NCBI RefSeq assembly: GCF_036850765.1
Contig: NC_089492.1
Coordinates: 294,088,590 to 294,152,589, forward strand
Length of the DNA stretch: 64,000 nucleotides
Direction: 5' to 3'
Source of the DNA: Saccopteryx bilineata
Lineage: Eukaryota > Chordata > Mammalia > Chiroptera > Emballonuridae
The notes beneath the pieces are model-generated. The model was not told the DNA's origin, did no database searches, and saw nothing but the letters and a program-made list of their open reading frames with translations. Made by a program: the position numbers and the translations under genes. Position 1 is the stretch's first letter; every line of letters starts with the position of its first letter. Positions 25,798 to 35,604 of the stretch are shown one piece after another.

Positions 25798-26121
25798 GCC
25801 CTGGCCGGCTGGCTCAGTGGTATAGCGTCAGCCCAGTATGTAGATGTCCTGGGTTTGATTCCCCACCAGGGCGCACAGGAGAAGCACCCATCTGCTTCTT
25901 CCCGCTTCCCCCTCTCATTTCTATCTCTCTCTTCCCCTCCCTCAACCAAGGTTCCATTGTAGCAAAGTTGGCCAGGTTGCTGAGCAACAGAGCAAGGCCC
26001 CAAATGGGCAGAGCATCGCCTCCTGGTGGGCATGCCAGGTGGATCCCGGTCAGGCGCAACCAGGAGTCTGTCTCTCTGCTTCCTCGCTTCTCACTTAAGA
26101 AAAATACAAAAAAAAAAAAAG
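25798..26121 (+). repeat. Type A SINE, diverged
   Basis: Target duplication is about GTAAACACCTTCA versus GTAAAAACACCTCCA. The segment around the middle GGCGCTGAGG motif is missing. Confidence 0.8.
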
Positions 26122-26235
26122 TAAAAACACCTCCATACCACCCTTGACATAGCCTTGGAACTCTGTGCTTGGGGTCTTCCTCAAGGCTCTCCAAACCCCA
26201 AAACTGAGGGGGGAAAGCATTTAAGAGTCCGAGGA

Positions 26236-26368
26236 GCTTGCCTGGTCAAGGTACATATGGGAGTTGATGCTTCCAGCTCCTCCCCCCTGTCTCTCTCTTC
26301 TCTCTCCTCTCTCTCTCCTCTCTAAAATGAATAAATAAAATAAAATTAAAAATTAAAAAAAAAAAAAA
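26236..26368 (+). repeat. Type C SINE, 5'-truncated
   Basis: Begins at GCTTGCCTGGTCAAGG. AGAGTCCGAGGA flanks both sides. Confidence 0.85.
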
Positions 26369-26394
26369 GAGTCCGAGGACACACATTTCGGACA

Positions 26395-27060
26395 AGATGT
26401 GGGTAGGGGTCGGGGCCAGCGAGAGGCTGGGAAACCCTACACTTCCCTGTGGTTCCTCTACCGCTCCTGCGGCTGCGGAACACGTGGAGAGGGGCCCGTC
26501 TCAGACAAGCGATTTCAGGGCTCAATTCGACCTTTACCGGGTGCCCCTCAGTCTGTAACTTCTCCCAGCCCCGTCACACCGGGTGTCACCCACGAGCGCC
26601 TCACGGTCCAGGACGCCGGGGCCTGGGCTGCCGGACGTGACCGGCCCCCGCAATTTCGGAGGTGTGAGGCTGTGAGGGCCCGGGGGCTCACCTCAGCCGG
26701 GCGCCTCGACGCGGCCGCCGCCATCGGACTCTGCGGGTGGGGCGGGAGCAGCGGGCGAGGAGGCGGCCCCGGGCAAGGAACCTATATCGGCTCAGGCGCA
26801 GGTCACCGACGAAACTCACAGGCGCGTCGCGGGGGCAGGGACGAGTCCCGCGTGTTTTTAACCGGGCACCTCGATCCTGACGCAGAACACTGGAGCCTTG
26901 AAGGACGAACAAAACCACGAACAACTAATATGGCCGCCACGAGGGAGCCGGAAGTCCCGCCCCCTCAGGATGAACACCACGTGAAATGCACTTTTCTAAG
27001 TTCTCATTGGGTAGTGATGCTACTGCTCTGCTCTGAACATTCTGGGTAATGTAGTTCGCA
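26395..27060 (-). promoter_or_regulatory. GC-rich promoter and 5' UTR of ZNF-2
   Basis: A GC- and CpG-rich block surrounds exon 1. On the - strand it has a CCAAT box at 27006-27010 and AACTACATTACCCAGA at 27041-27056, which resembles ZNF143/THAP11-type sites. Both elements recur in the same order at ZNF-3. No TATA box is evident, which is usual for this gene class. Confidence 0.75.
26692..26724 (-). CDS. ZNF-2 exon 1: start codon exon
   Basis: The 33-nt coding part encodes MAAAASRRPAE and ends at a GTGAGC donor in phase 0, joining to Gly-Arg-Val-Thr-Phe-Glu-Asp of the KRAB exon. This MAAAAL-type start is known from a family of human chromosome 19 KRAB genes. It was found by reading; it is too short for ORF calling. 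Confidence 0.9.
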
Positions 27061-27112
27061 CAAAGCCAGAAAATGGCGGGTATAATGAATGGTTTGTCAA
27101 AAAGTCCAGGCC

Positions 27113-27682
27113 TACCTGACCAGGTGGTGGCGCAGTGGATAGAGCGTCGGACTGGGATGCGGAACACCCAGGTTCGAGACCCTGAGGTCGCTAGCACCTG
27201 AGGTCGTTTGAGCCCAGCTCATCTGGTTTGAGCAAAAGCTCACCAGCTTGAGCCCAAGGTCGCTGGCTCGAGCAAGGGGTTATTTGGTCTGCTGAAGGCC
27301 CGCGGTCAAGGCACATATGAGAAAGCAATCAATGAACAACTAGGGTATTACAACACGCAACAAAAAACTAATGATTGTCTGTCCCTCTCTCTGACTTCCT
27401 CGCTCTCTCTGTAAAAAAAAAAAAGGCGTGCAGAAGTCTCGGGTTCGATTCCTGGCCAAGGCACACAGGGGCACACAGGAGAAGCGCCCATCTGCTTCTC
27501 CACCCCTTCCCCTCCCCTTCTCCTTCTCTCTGTCTCTCTTTTCCCCTCCCGCAAAGAGGCCATTGGCCCGGGAGCTGGGATGGCTCCTTGGCCTATGCCC
27601 CAGGCACTAGAGTGGCTGGGCGTGTGACTGTCTCTCCCCATTTCCAGCTTCAGAAAAGTACAAAAAAAAAAAAAAAAAAAAG
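27113..27682 (+). repeat. Composite SINE: type B followed by truncated type A
   Basis: A type B copy (27113-27424) runs through poly-A into a type A copy lacking its first 40 or so bases (27425-27682). One near-perfect pair of 13-mers (27099-27111 and 27684-27696, one mismatch) flanks the whole. Confidence 0.75.
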
Positions 27683-27784
27683 TAAAAAGTCTAGGCATGA
27701 AGGAGCATTGGGGAAATGGCATAGCCAGGTAGACTTTGCCTACTTTTTAAAGAGAACGTCAGCTCAGCATTTTCCTGGAGGTTA

Positions 27785-27889
27785 ATATATATATTTTTTT
27801 TTTGGGGGGGGGGGGGAATTGAATGTGGTACGTCTGCATGCTGGGCCAACCCTCTATTCACTGAGCAAACCAGCCAGAGCCTACAACCA
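27785..27889 (-). repeat. Old type A-like SINE head
   Basis: Reversed head only: AATTGAATGTGGTACGTCTG, then CACTGAGCAAACCAGCCAGA. Confidence 0.65.
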
Positions 27890-27914
27890 CCTTTCTTAAG
27901 CCACCATTCTGAAA

Positions 27915-28233
27915 ATATATATATTTTTAAGTAGAGTCAGAAAGAGAGACTCACAGGGACAGACAGGAGGGGAGAGGGATAAGACACATCAATTCTTTGT
28001 TTCAGCACCTTAGTTGTTCACTGATTGCTTTCTAACATGTGCCTTGAGGTGGGGGCCACTCCAGCAGAGCGAGTAACCCCTTGCTCAAGCCAATGACCTT
28101 GGGCTCAAGCTGGTGAGCCTTGCTCAAACCAGATGAGCCCGTGCTCAGGGTGGCGACCTCAGGGTTTAGAACCTGGGTCCTCCGTGTCCCAGTCCAATGC
28201 TCTATCTACTGCACCTCTGCCTGGTCAGGCTCC
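27915..28233 (-). repeat. Type B SINE
   Basis: Reversed body and head ending CTCTGCCTGGTCAGGC. Confidence 0.85.
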
Positions 28234-28916
28234 AGGGTTGTTGTTTTTTTTTTTAATTTGTAGTTGAACCCAGTCTCCCTTACTAAAAAACCCTACTGCT
28301 CCAACACCTATCACAATGATCCAGAATACAGCCTGCCTAACCATTTAACAAGGGTCTCATTAGGGGTTTTTTAAGATCTGTTTGTGATTCTCAAAACATC
28401 TCACCTGCCTGTATACACAATTTTCCTGTCCAAATCAGTGAGCAATATTTTTATCCATTTAATATACTGAATTTCAAAAGGACACTGAGCATTTAGGCAC
28501 AGGGCTTACACAGTCAGTGAGGTCACTTAACTCCAGGGCCAGAGAAAGAGCCAACGACGTAAGAGCCCATTGAAACTCCTGTGGACCCATAATTCAATTA
28601 CCAGTCACTTCATACAATTTCCCATTACGCTAGAAGCACTTATGGAACCTACATAGGCCATCCCCTTCCTTGCCCTAACACCCACCCACATATTCCCTGG
28701 ATTTTGGTGTCCTGGGGCTCTTGTGTCATTCCCCCAGACTCTGGACCCAGAGGAACCCCAAGCAGAGGGTGCCAAGTCCACCACAGGCTTTATGAAGAGG
28801 TGTTCCTGCTTTTGGCAACCAATGTAAAAAGGTTGGAGGGTTCTTCCAGGAAGTGGTTACCATGATGCGCAGATGCTCAGAGGTATAACTGAGGTAGGAG
28901 TGTTCAGGAAACTACA
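28234..28916. other. Intergenic, nothing recognised
   Basis: Apart from a short T-run, no repeat family, domain or RNA gene is recognisable. Confidence 0.5.
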
Positions 28917-29196
28917 GCCTGACCTGGTGATGGTGCAGTGGATAGAGCGTTGGCCTGGGATGCTAAGGACCCGGGTTGGAAACCCGAGGTTGCCAGCTTG
29001 AGCGTGGGCTCACCAGTTTGAATGTGGGATCACAGACATGACTCCCTGGTCGCTGGCTTGAATCCAAGGTTGCTGGTTTGAGCAAGGGGTCACTCACTCT
29101 GCTGGAGCCCCCTGGTCAAGGCTCATATGGGACAGCAATCAATAAATAACTTCAGGTGACACAACAAATAATTGATGCTTCTCATCTCTCACCCTT

Positions 29197-29235
<39 letters not shown>

Positions 29236-29245
29236 AAAAAAAAGG
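28917..29245 (+). repeat. Type B SINE with (TC)n tail
   Basis: Head CCTGACCTGGTGATGGTGCAG. The tail carries a CT microsatellite at about 29199-29232. Confidence 0.85.
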
Positions 29246-29486
29246 AAACCACAGGTCTCCTTTATTTCTGGTAAAAACAAGAGCAGGGAGGCAGGAGTCA
29301 GGACTGGAATGACAGAGAAGTTGGGTGTCTCTTCTGGAGGTTTAGATCAAAGGAGGAAAGTGGTATTTACAAGGTCTTACAAGACTCCTTCTGGCTGCAG
29401 AGTAGAGGGCAGAGACTGTGGGACTGAAGCTACTACCAAGGCAAAGTCGGGGGGAAATGCATCAGAATGGTGGCTTAAGAAAGGTG

Positions 29487-29748
29487 GTTGTAGGCTCTGG
29501 CCAGTTTGCTCAGTGAATAGAGGGTTGGCCCAGCATGCAGACGTACCACATTCAATTCCCAATCACGGCAAACATGAGAAAAGAACATCTGCTTCTTTTC
29601 CCCTTTCTCCCTCTTCTCTCTCTTCCAAGTGTTGAGGATAGGTCAGTTGATTCTAGCATTGACCCCAACTGGGGTTGCCGGGTGGATCCCAGTCACAGCA
29701 CATGCAGGAGTCTATCTCTCCTCCTCTCACTTAAAAGAAAAAAAAAGT
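29487..29748 (+). repeat. Old type A-like SINE
   Basis: GTGGTTGTA duplicated at both ends. Body shortened, with GGGTTGCCGGGTGGATCCC retained. Confidence 0.75.
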
Positions 29749-30124
29749 GGTTGTACTCTGGATGTACATTTCAAATTGAGGCAACTAGATTTTCTCTAGT
29801 GGAGGGAGAGGGGGTGACATGCAGGATTCAGGGATGACCCCAGGATTTTTGGTTTTAGCAGCTGTTGTAATGAAAACTCCATTATCTAAAATGGATAAGG
29901 ATGTATTGACAGTAGGAGCAATATTCAGCAGGAGCTTTCTTTTGGCCACGTTAAAAGTTTAAGGTGTTTCAGAGATCACTGAGTGTAAGGAAGCATGAGG
30001 TAGGCAGCTGGACACAGAGTTCTGAAAATCTGGGGAAGTGTTCAGGATGGAAGCATCTAAAATGAGATGGGTTCCATATGGACCCAGGTGAGTGAGCTGT
30101 GGTCACACTTAGGAGGACTAATCT
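29749..30124. other. Intergenic, nothing recognised
   Basis: Unique-looking sequence without a domain or repeat that I can name. Confidence 0.45.
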
Positions 30125-30296
30125 TTTTTTAATTATAATTTTTAAAATTTTATTTATTAATTTTTAGAGAAAATGGGGGAGGAGCAGGAAGCAGCAACTC
30201 CTTCATGTGCCTTGACCAGGCAAGCCCAGGGTTTTGAACTGGTGACCTCAGCATTCTAGGTCGACGATTTAACCACTGTGCCACCACAGGCCAGGC
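30125..30296 (-). repeat. Type C SINE
   Basis: Flanks AGGAGGACTAATCTT and AGGAAGGCTAATCTT are its target duplication. Confidence 0.85.
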
Positions 30297-30477
30297 TAGG
30301 AAGGCTAATCTTAAAGTTACAGTGGTAAAGCTATTAGAGGGCCAGGTAAGGAGGGGTAGTGGTGCCTATTTCTTGTGTAAATATTCAACACTACAGTAAA
30401 TAAGCCATGATATGTGGTCTTGCCAATTTCCCCGGTGTATATAGGCTCACTGTGGCCAATTTTAAAATGCCAATTTG

Positions 30478-30824
30478 GCCTGACCAGGCAGTGGCACAGT
30501 GGATAGAGCGTCAGATTTGGATGCAGAGGACCCAGGTCGGGACCCTGAGGTCACCAACTTGAGCGTGGGCTCATCTGGTTTGAGCAAAAGCCCACTAGCT
30601 TGAACCCAAGGTCGCTGGCTCCAGCAAGGGGTTACTCGGTCTGCTGAAGGCCCATGGTCAAGGCACGCATGAGAAAGCAATCAATGAACAACTAAGGTGT
30701 GCAACGTTCAATGAAAAACTAATGATTGATGCTTCTCATCTCTCTCTGTTCCTGTCTGTCTGTCCCTGTCTATCCCTCTCTCTGACTCACTCTCTCTCTG
30801 TAAAAAAATTAAAAAATAAAATAA
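30478..30824 (+). repeat. Type B SINE
   Basis: AAAATGCCAATTTG flanks both ends. Confidence 0.9.
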
Positions 30825-31024
30825 AATGCCAATTTGATGTCACTGAACATGGATTTGGAAAGTTACCAGTAGCCCTCCAATGTACTCTATCTACACCATA
30901 CTACTTCAGAAGCCACATATAACCTGAAGAACATATAAAATAATACAAAGTAGAAAAATGATTATGAAGTGAGTTTTATATTTCTATTTTGAACAGTTTG
31001 AGGAATAACTGACTTGATGGTTTG

Positions 31025-31373
31025 ATATATATATATATCGAGAGGCAAGGAGGCAGAGAGACAGACTCCCACAAGTGCCACAACAGAGATCCACCCCACA
31101 ACTCCCATGTGGGGCTGATGTTCTGCCCATCTGGAAACACTACTCTGTTGCTCAGCAACCAACCTATTTTAGCACCTGAGGTGAGACCATGGAGCTATCC
31201 TCAGCACCTGGGGGCAAACTTGCTCATTTGAGCCTTGGCTGCAGGAGGAGAGAAGGGGAAGGGGAGAATTGTAGAAGCAGATGATCACATCTCTTGTGTT
31301 CCCTGATGGGAATCAAACCTGGGACTTGTACATGCCAGGAAAATGCTCTACCACTAACCCAACCAGCCAGAGC
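31025..31373 (-). repeat. Old type A-like SINE
   Basis: Same diverged subfamily as 14170-14533 (CAGCAACCAACCTATTTTAG). Confidence 0.8.
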
Positions 31374-31410
31374 CACATTCCTGCATCTCGAAACAAAGAG
31401 TTTCTTGCTA

Positions 31411-31776
31411 GGTTTTTTTTGTATTTTTCTGAAGTGAGAAGCAGGGAGGCAGGCAGACAGACTGCCATATGCGCCCAACCCAGATCCACCCGGCATGCCC
31501 ACCAGGAGGTGATGCTCTGCCCATCTGAGGCGCTGCTCCATTGTAACCGAAGCCATTCTAGCACCTGAGGCAGAGGCCATGGAGCTGTCTTCAGTGCACA
31601 GGCCAATTTGCTCCAATGGAGCCTTGGCTGCAGAAGGGGAAGAGAGAGACAGAGAGAGAAGTGAGGAGAAAAGGTGGAGAAGCAGATGGGCGCTTCTCCT
31701 GTGTACCCTGACAAGGAATTGAACCAGCGACTTCCACACGCCGGACCAACGCTCCACCAGAGACAACAGGCCAGGA
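31411..31776 (-). repeat. Type A SINE
   Basis: Reverse copy with CTGAAGTGAGAAGCAGGG. The head end is damaged (ACCAGAGACAACAGGCC). Confidence 0.8.
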
Positions 31777-32127
31777 CCTCCTGCTACCTTTTTTAACTTA
31801 TCCTTTCAACATATAAAATTACTCATACAATGACATATTATATCCTTTGTCATAGCTATTTTCAAATATATACAAAAATGAAAAAGAAAGTTTTATAAAG
31901 CTGGATAAACCTTTCCCCAATCTCTCATCATTATTTATCATTAAGTGGCCATTCTGTTCCATTTCTTCTCATATGAACTAGTGGGCTATTCTACTTAGTC
32001 TCAGACATGATACCAAAAGATACATAACCTCCTGAAAATATGATACATTTTTCCAATGTAAGAGCTCTTTCATAATGCCAATAATCATCACACAAAATAA
32101 AAATATTTTAAAATTTTTATTTACTGG
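31777..32127. other. AT-rich intergenic stretch
   Basis: No gene. The wording (ATGAAAAAGAAAG, TTTATCATTAAGTGGCC) is not one I can assign to a repeat family. Confidence 0.4.
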
Positions 32128-32462
32128 TCCTGGTCGATTGGCTCAGTGGTAGAGCATCAGCCCAGCATGTGGGAGTCCTGGATTCAATTCCTATCCAGGG
32201 CACACAGGAGAAGCTCCTGTCTGCTTCTCCACCCTTTCCCCTCTCCTTTCTATCTCTCTCTTCCCCTTCCACAGCCAAGGCTCCATTGGAGCAAAGTTGG
32301 CCCGGGAGCTGGGGACTTCACCATGGCCTCCGCCTCAGGCTCTAAAATGGCTCCAGTTGCAATGGAGCACCGCCCAGATAGAGAGAGCATCACCCCCTGG
32401 TGGGCATGCCAGAGTGCATGCAGCAGTCTGTCTCTCTGCTTCCCCGCTTCTCACTTCAGGGG
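32128..32462 (+). repeat. Type A SINE, diverged
   Basis: Head GGTCCTGGTCGATTGGCTCAG. The tail ends CTCACTTCAGGGGGGAAG without poly-A. Confidence 0.8.
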
Positions 32463-32520
32463 GGAAGGGAAAGTGGTTCCAAATAAAGATCGAGATATCC
32501 CTTTTTTCTTAGAATATTAA

Positions 32521-33411
32521 GTAGGGAACCCTATATAGTTCGACCATCACTCTCCTCATATCCCCTGAAAGGGGCAGCCTTGCCTCACTGGAAGTAAATA
32601 TTGGCAAGCAGTGAAGCTATTGCCATTTGAATCAATAGGAATGCAGACTGAGTCACAAAAGACACATCCTGAGACTGACCACAGGATCACCCTTCTCTCC
32701 AGCTTTGTTTTCTTGCCTGTAGAGCAACAGCACTTTGGGTGAACACACCAGAGGCGAAGGTAATCCACAAAACCATTAGATTATTTTCTCTGCCAATGAC
32801 CTTACTTATAAAAAAGTTAGAGATCTCAAATGTCTGTATACAGATCACACAAGCCACAATCCCTAAAACATTTGTGCATAAACTTTCAGAAGAGACACCT
32901 TCATATTACTGCAGTCTCTTCTCGCTACTAATACATTGATTCTGTCCAAAATGTGGTTCCACCTAACCTCAATCTTGAAACAAATGACACCAGCCTATGA
33001 AATTTTGTACATCATGGCATGTAGCTCATTCCAGGATCTGGGATGTGGTCTTCTCAACGTTGCTGGGAATTAGGTAGTATCTACTGTGAACAAGGAAATA
33101 AATCTACCGTTCAGAAGCACAACAAAGGCTTCCCCTTCAGGGTGATCTTTGACCACACCAATAATCGGGGCAGTAGCCTGCATATTAGAACCACAAAGTT
33201 ATGCAGCTTTTCTTTCAAGGCCTTGGGAAGCAATGCAAAATAAACCCATATTGCACAAAGAGTGGTTTTGAGCCATCATGTTCTTGCTTCTAAAGCACGG
33301 AAAGTTTGGGATCCTCATAAAATGTATTCACCTCTAGATGATGACAGATCATAATTCTGCTTTCAAGTCATCCTGTACAGTGAACAGAACCAACAAAATA
33401 AGAAAAGACCA
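32521..33411 (-). repeat. Segmental duplicate, copy 1 (3' flank of ZNF-3)
   Basis: It aligns with about 56100-57360 in the same orientation. Shared landmarks are AGTCACAAAAGACACATCC / GGTCACAAAAGACAAATCC, CCACAAAACCATTAGATTAT in both, and CAATTCTGCTTTCAAATCAT / TAATTCTGCTTTCAAGTCAT. No coding frame is shared. Confidence 0.8.
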
Positions 33412-33566
33412 CATTGGCTGGGTGGGTCAGTTGGTTGGAACATTGTCCCAAAGAGCAGAGGTTGCCAGTTCGATCCCTGGTCAGGGCACATACAAGAACA
33501 GATTCATGTTCATTCCTATCTCTCTCTACCTCTCTCCCTAACTCTCTACCAAATCAATTAAAAAGA
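33412..33566 (+). repeat. Type D SINE
   Basis: GGCTGGGTGGGTCAGTTGG head, GGTTGCCAGTTCGATCCC B-box region. Confidence 0.75.
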
Positions 33567-33657
33567 AAAGATATTTAATAAAAAAGAGAAAGCAAAAAGA
33601 CCTACACGTAAAGATCATAAAACAGAGCAGTGTACATAGAACAAGCTGTTTCTTTTC

Positions 33658-33934
33658 TTTTTTTTTAGAGATGAGAAGCATCAATCATTAGTTTTTCAAT
33701 GCATGTTGCAACACCTTAGTTGTTCATTGATTGCTATCTCATATGTGCCTTGACCGCAGGCCTTCAGCAGACCAAGTAACCCCTTGCTCGAGCCAGCGAC
33801 CTTGGGTTCAAGCTAGTGGGCTATTGCTCAAACCCGATGAGCCTGCGCTCAAGCTGGCGACCTCGGGGTCTCGAACCTGGGTCCTCTGCATCCCAGTCCG
33901 ACACTCTATCCACTGTGCCACCACCTAGTCAGGC
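33658..33934 (-). repeat. Type B SINE, short tail
   Basis: Reversed body and head ending CCACCTAGTCAGGC. Confidence 0.85.
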
Positions 33935-33957
33935 TTTTTTTTTTTGAGAGGGAGGGA

Positions 33958-34248
33958 GCCTAACCAGGTGGTGGCACAGTGGATAGAGCATCCAACTGGG
34001 ATGTGGAAGACCCAGGTTCAAAACCCTGAGGTCATTGGCTTGAGCGTGGGGTCATAGACATGACCCCAGGGTCGCTGGCTTAAGCCGAAGGTCACTGACT
34101 TGAGCAAGGTGTCACTTGCTCTGCTGAAGCCCCTGGTCAAGGCACATATGAGAAAGCAATCAATGAACTGAGGTGCCACAACAAATTGATGCTTTTCATC
34201 TCTCTCCCTTCCTGTCTGTCCGTCCCTCTCTCTGTTGCAAAGAGAGAG

Positions 34249-34275
<27 letters not shown>
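33958..34275 (+). repeat. Type B SINE with (GA)n tail
   Basis: GCCTAACCAGGTGGTGGCAC head; GA microsatellite at 34236-34281. Confidence 0.85.
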
Positions 34276-34282
<7 letters not shown>

Positions 34283-34285
<3 letters not shown>

Positions 34286-34385
34286 AAACATCAAGCTGTT
34301 CCTGTGTGTGCCCTGACTAGGAATCAAACTGGCAACGTCTGCACTTCAGGACAAACTCTAACCAACTGAGCTATCTGCCAAGTCT
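34283..34385 (-). repeat. Type D SINE, partial
   Basis: Reversed head region TAACCAACTGAGCTATCTGCC. Confidence 0.7.
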
Positions 34386-34389
34386 TAAT

Positions 34390-34588
34390 TTTTTTTTATA
34401 TTGATTGATTTTTTAGAGATAAAGAGAGGAAAGAAAAAAGAGAGAGAAGGGAAGCATTCATTTGTTGTTCCACTCTGTGAGGCATTCATTGGTTGCTTCC
34501 TGTGTGTGTGCCTTGACTGGGGAACAAACCCACAACTGTGTCACTTCAGGACAATGCTCTAAGCGACTGAGCAAACCAGCCAGGGCCA
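34390..34588 (-). repeat. Type D SINE
   Basis: Contains GCATTCATTGGTTGCTTCC and ends AGCAAACCAGCCAGGGC. Confidence 0.8.
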
Positions 34589-35110
34589 ACAGTTTCAAGT
34601 CAGTAAATGAAAACCTGAAGAAATACACCACAGCATAATCTCAGAAAAACAATGTTGCTGAAAAATGTTTTCTTTCTTTGCTGAGGATGAATCTTCTGGA
34701 CCAACACTAGTCAGAGAGAAGGGAAAGAAGATCCCACCAAGAGCTCAATGCATTCATCATTTCCTCAAGCAAAATAAGAGAACAGAGAGGTCAGTTTCCT
34801 AGCATGCTGGGGCCATGGCTGGTGCACACTGTGCAGCTGAGTCAGGTAATAGTGGTGAAACGGCTCCAGCCACAAAAACTGGACAGAAAAATTCACCTCA
34901 ATCTGGTAATAGCCCTGGTCACCTTATAAAGTGTAATGCAGCCCCTTAAAGCTGAGCTTGTACCCAAAACACGAAGCATCTAGCCCAGTGTATTATCTGC
35001 TAAAAGGTCTACATTCAGATAAATGATTCTCAGACAGTGTCCTCCAGAGTTGTACTGAATGAGGAAGTAAAACACTTCCAGCACATGTATGGTTCTACTC
35101 CAATGTGAAC
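34589..35110 (-). repeat. Segmental duplicate, copy 1 continued (ZNF-3 3' UTR-like)
   Basis: It aligns with about 57850-58350. Shared landmarks: TCTGGTAATAGCCCTGG in both, AAAGTGTAATGCAGCCCCTT / AAAGTGTACTGCAGCTCCTT, and AGTGTCCTCCAG / AGTCTCCTCCAG. In ZNF-4 this lies just downstream of the finger array, so here it is the displaced 3' end of ZNF-3. Confidence 0.8.
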
Positions 35111-35596
35111 TCTCCCACATGTTGTTATGAGTCGGGGGTGCAGAGAGAGAGAGCAGCAGACGACATCATCATGGACTAGCAAAGGACCACTGCTTGCTCA
35201 GGCAAATGGCCCCGAGTTCACGCTGTGTCCTATTTTTATTCACAAGACTTCAAAAAGCTTGTCTACTGAGAAATTGGCATAACATCAAGTGTAACTTTTA
35301 CTTAAAGATACATGGAGTACACCTGCATGATAGCTTAATAACAGTATAATATCAAAAGGCATTAATTGCTATTGCTTCTATGGTTCCCACACCATTCCTC
35401 TCTTTATCTCATGAGATAACCTTGAAAGGAACAGAAATCTTATGAGAATGTTTTACTGAGAAAAAGCCCAGCAACTGCCTTCAGTCACATAGACCTGTTT
35501 CAGTGACCCGCCTTCAAGTCACAAAACAATTATCTTGGCAAAACATTCTTTTCTTGTTGGCTGTGTTCCCATCCAAGGCCATGCAATGGGTTATTC
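35111..35596. other. Unassigned, possibly an old solo LTR
   Basis: It has no counterpart that I can see in the ZNF-4 copy, so it looks inserted. An AATAAA on the - strand (within GTGAATAAAAATAGG near 35240) is the only LTR-like feature; ends are not defined. Confidence 0.3.
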
Positions 35597-35604
35597 CACT
35601 ACAC
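35597..35604. repeat. Target-site duplication of the hAT element (left)
   Basis: CACTACAC, identical to 38447-38454. Confidence 0.95.
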
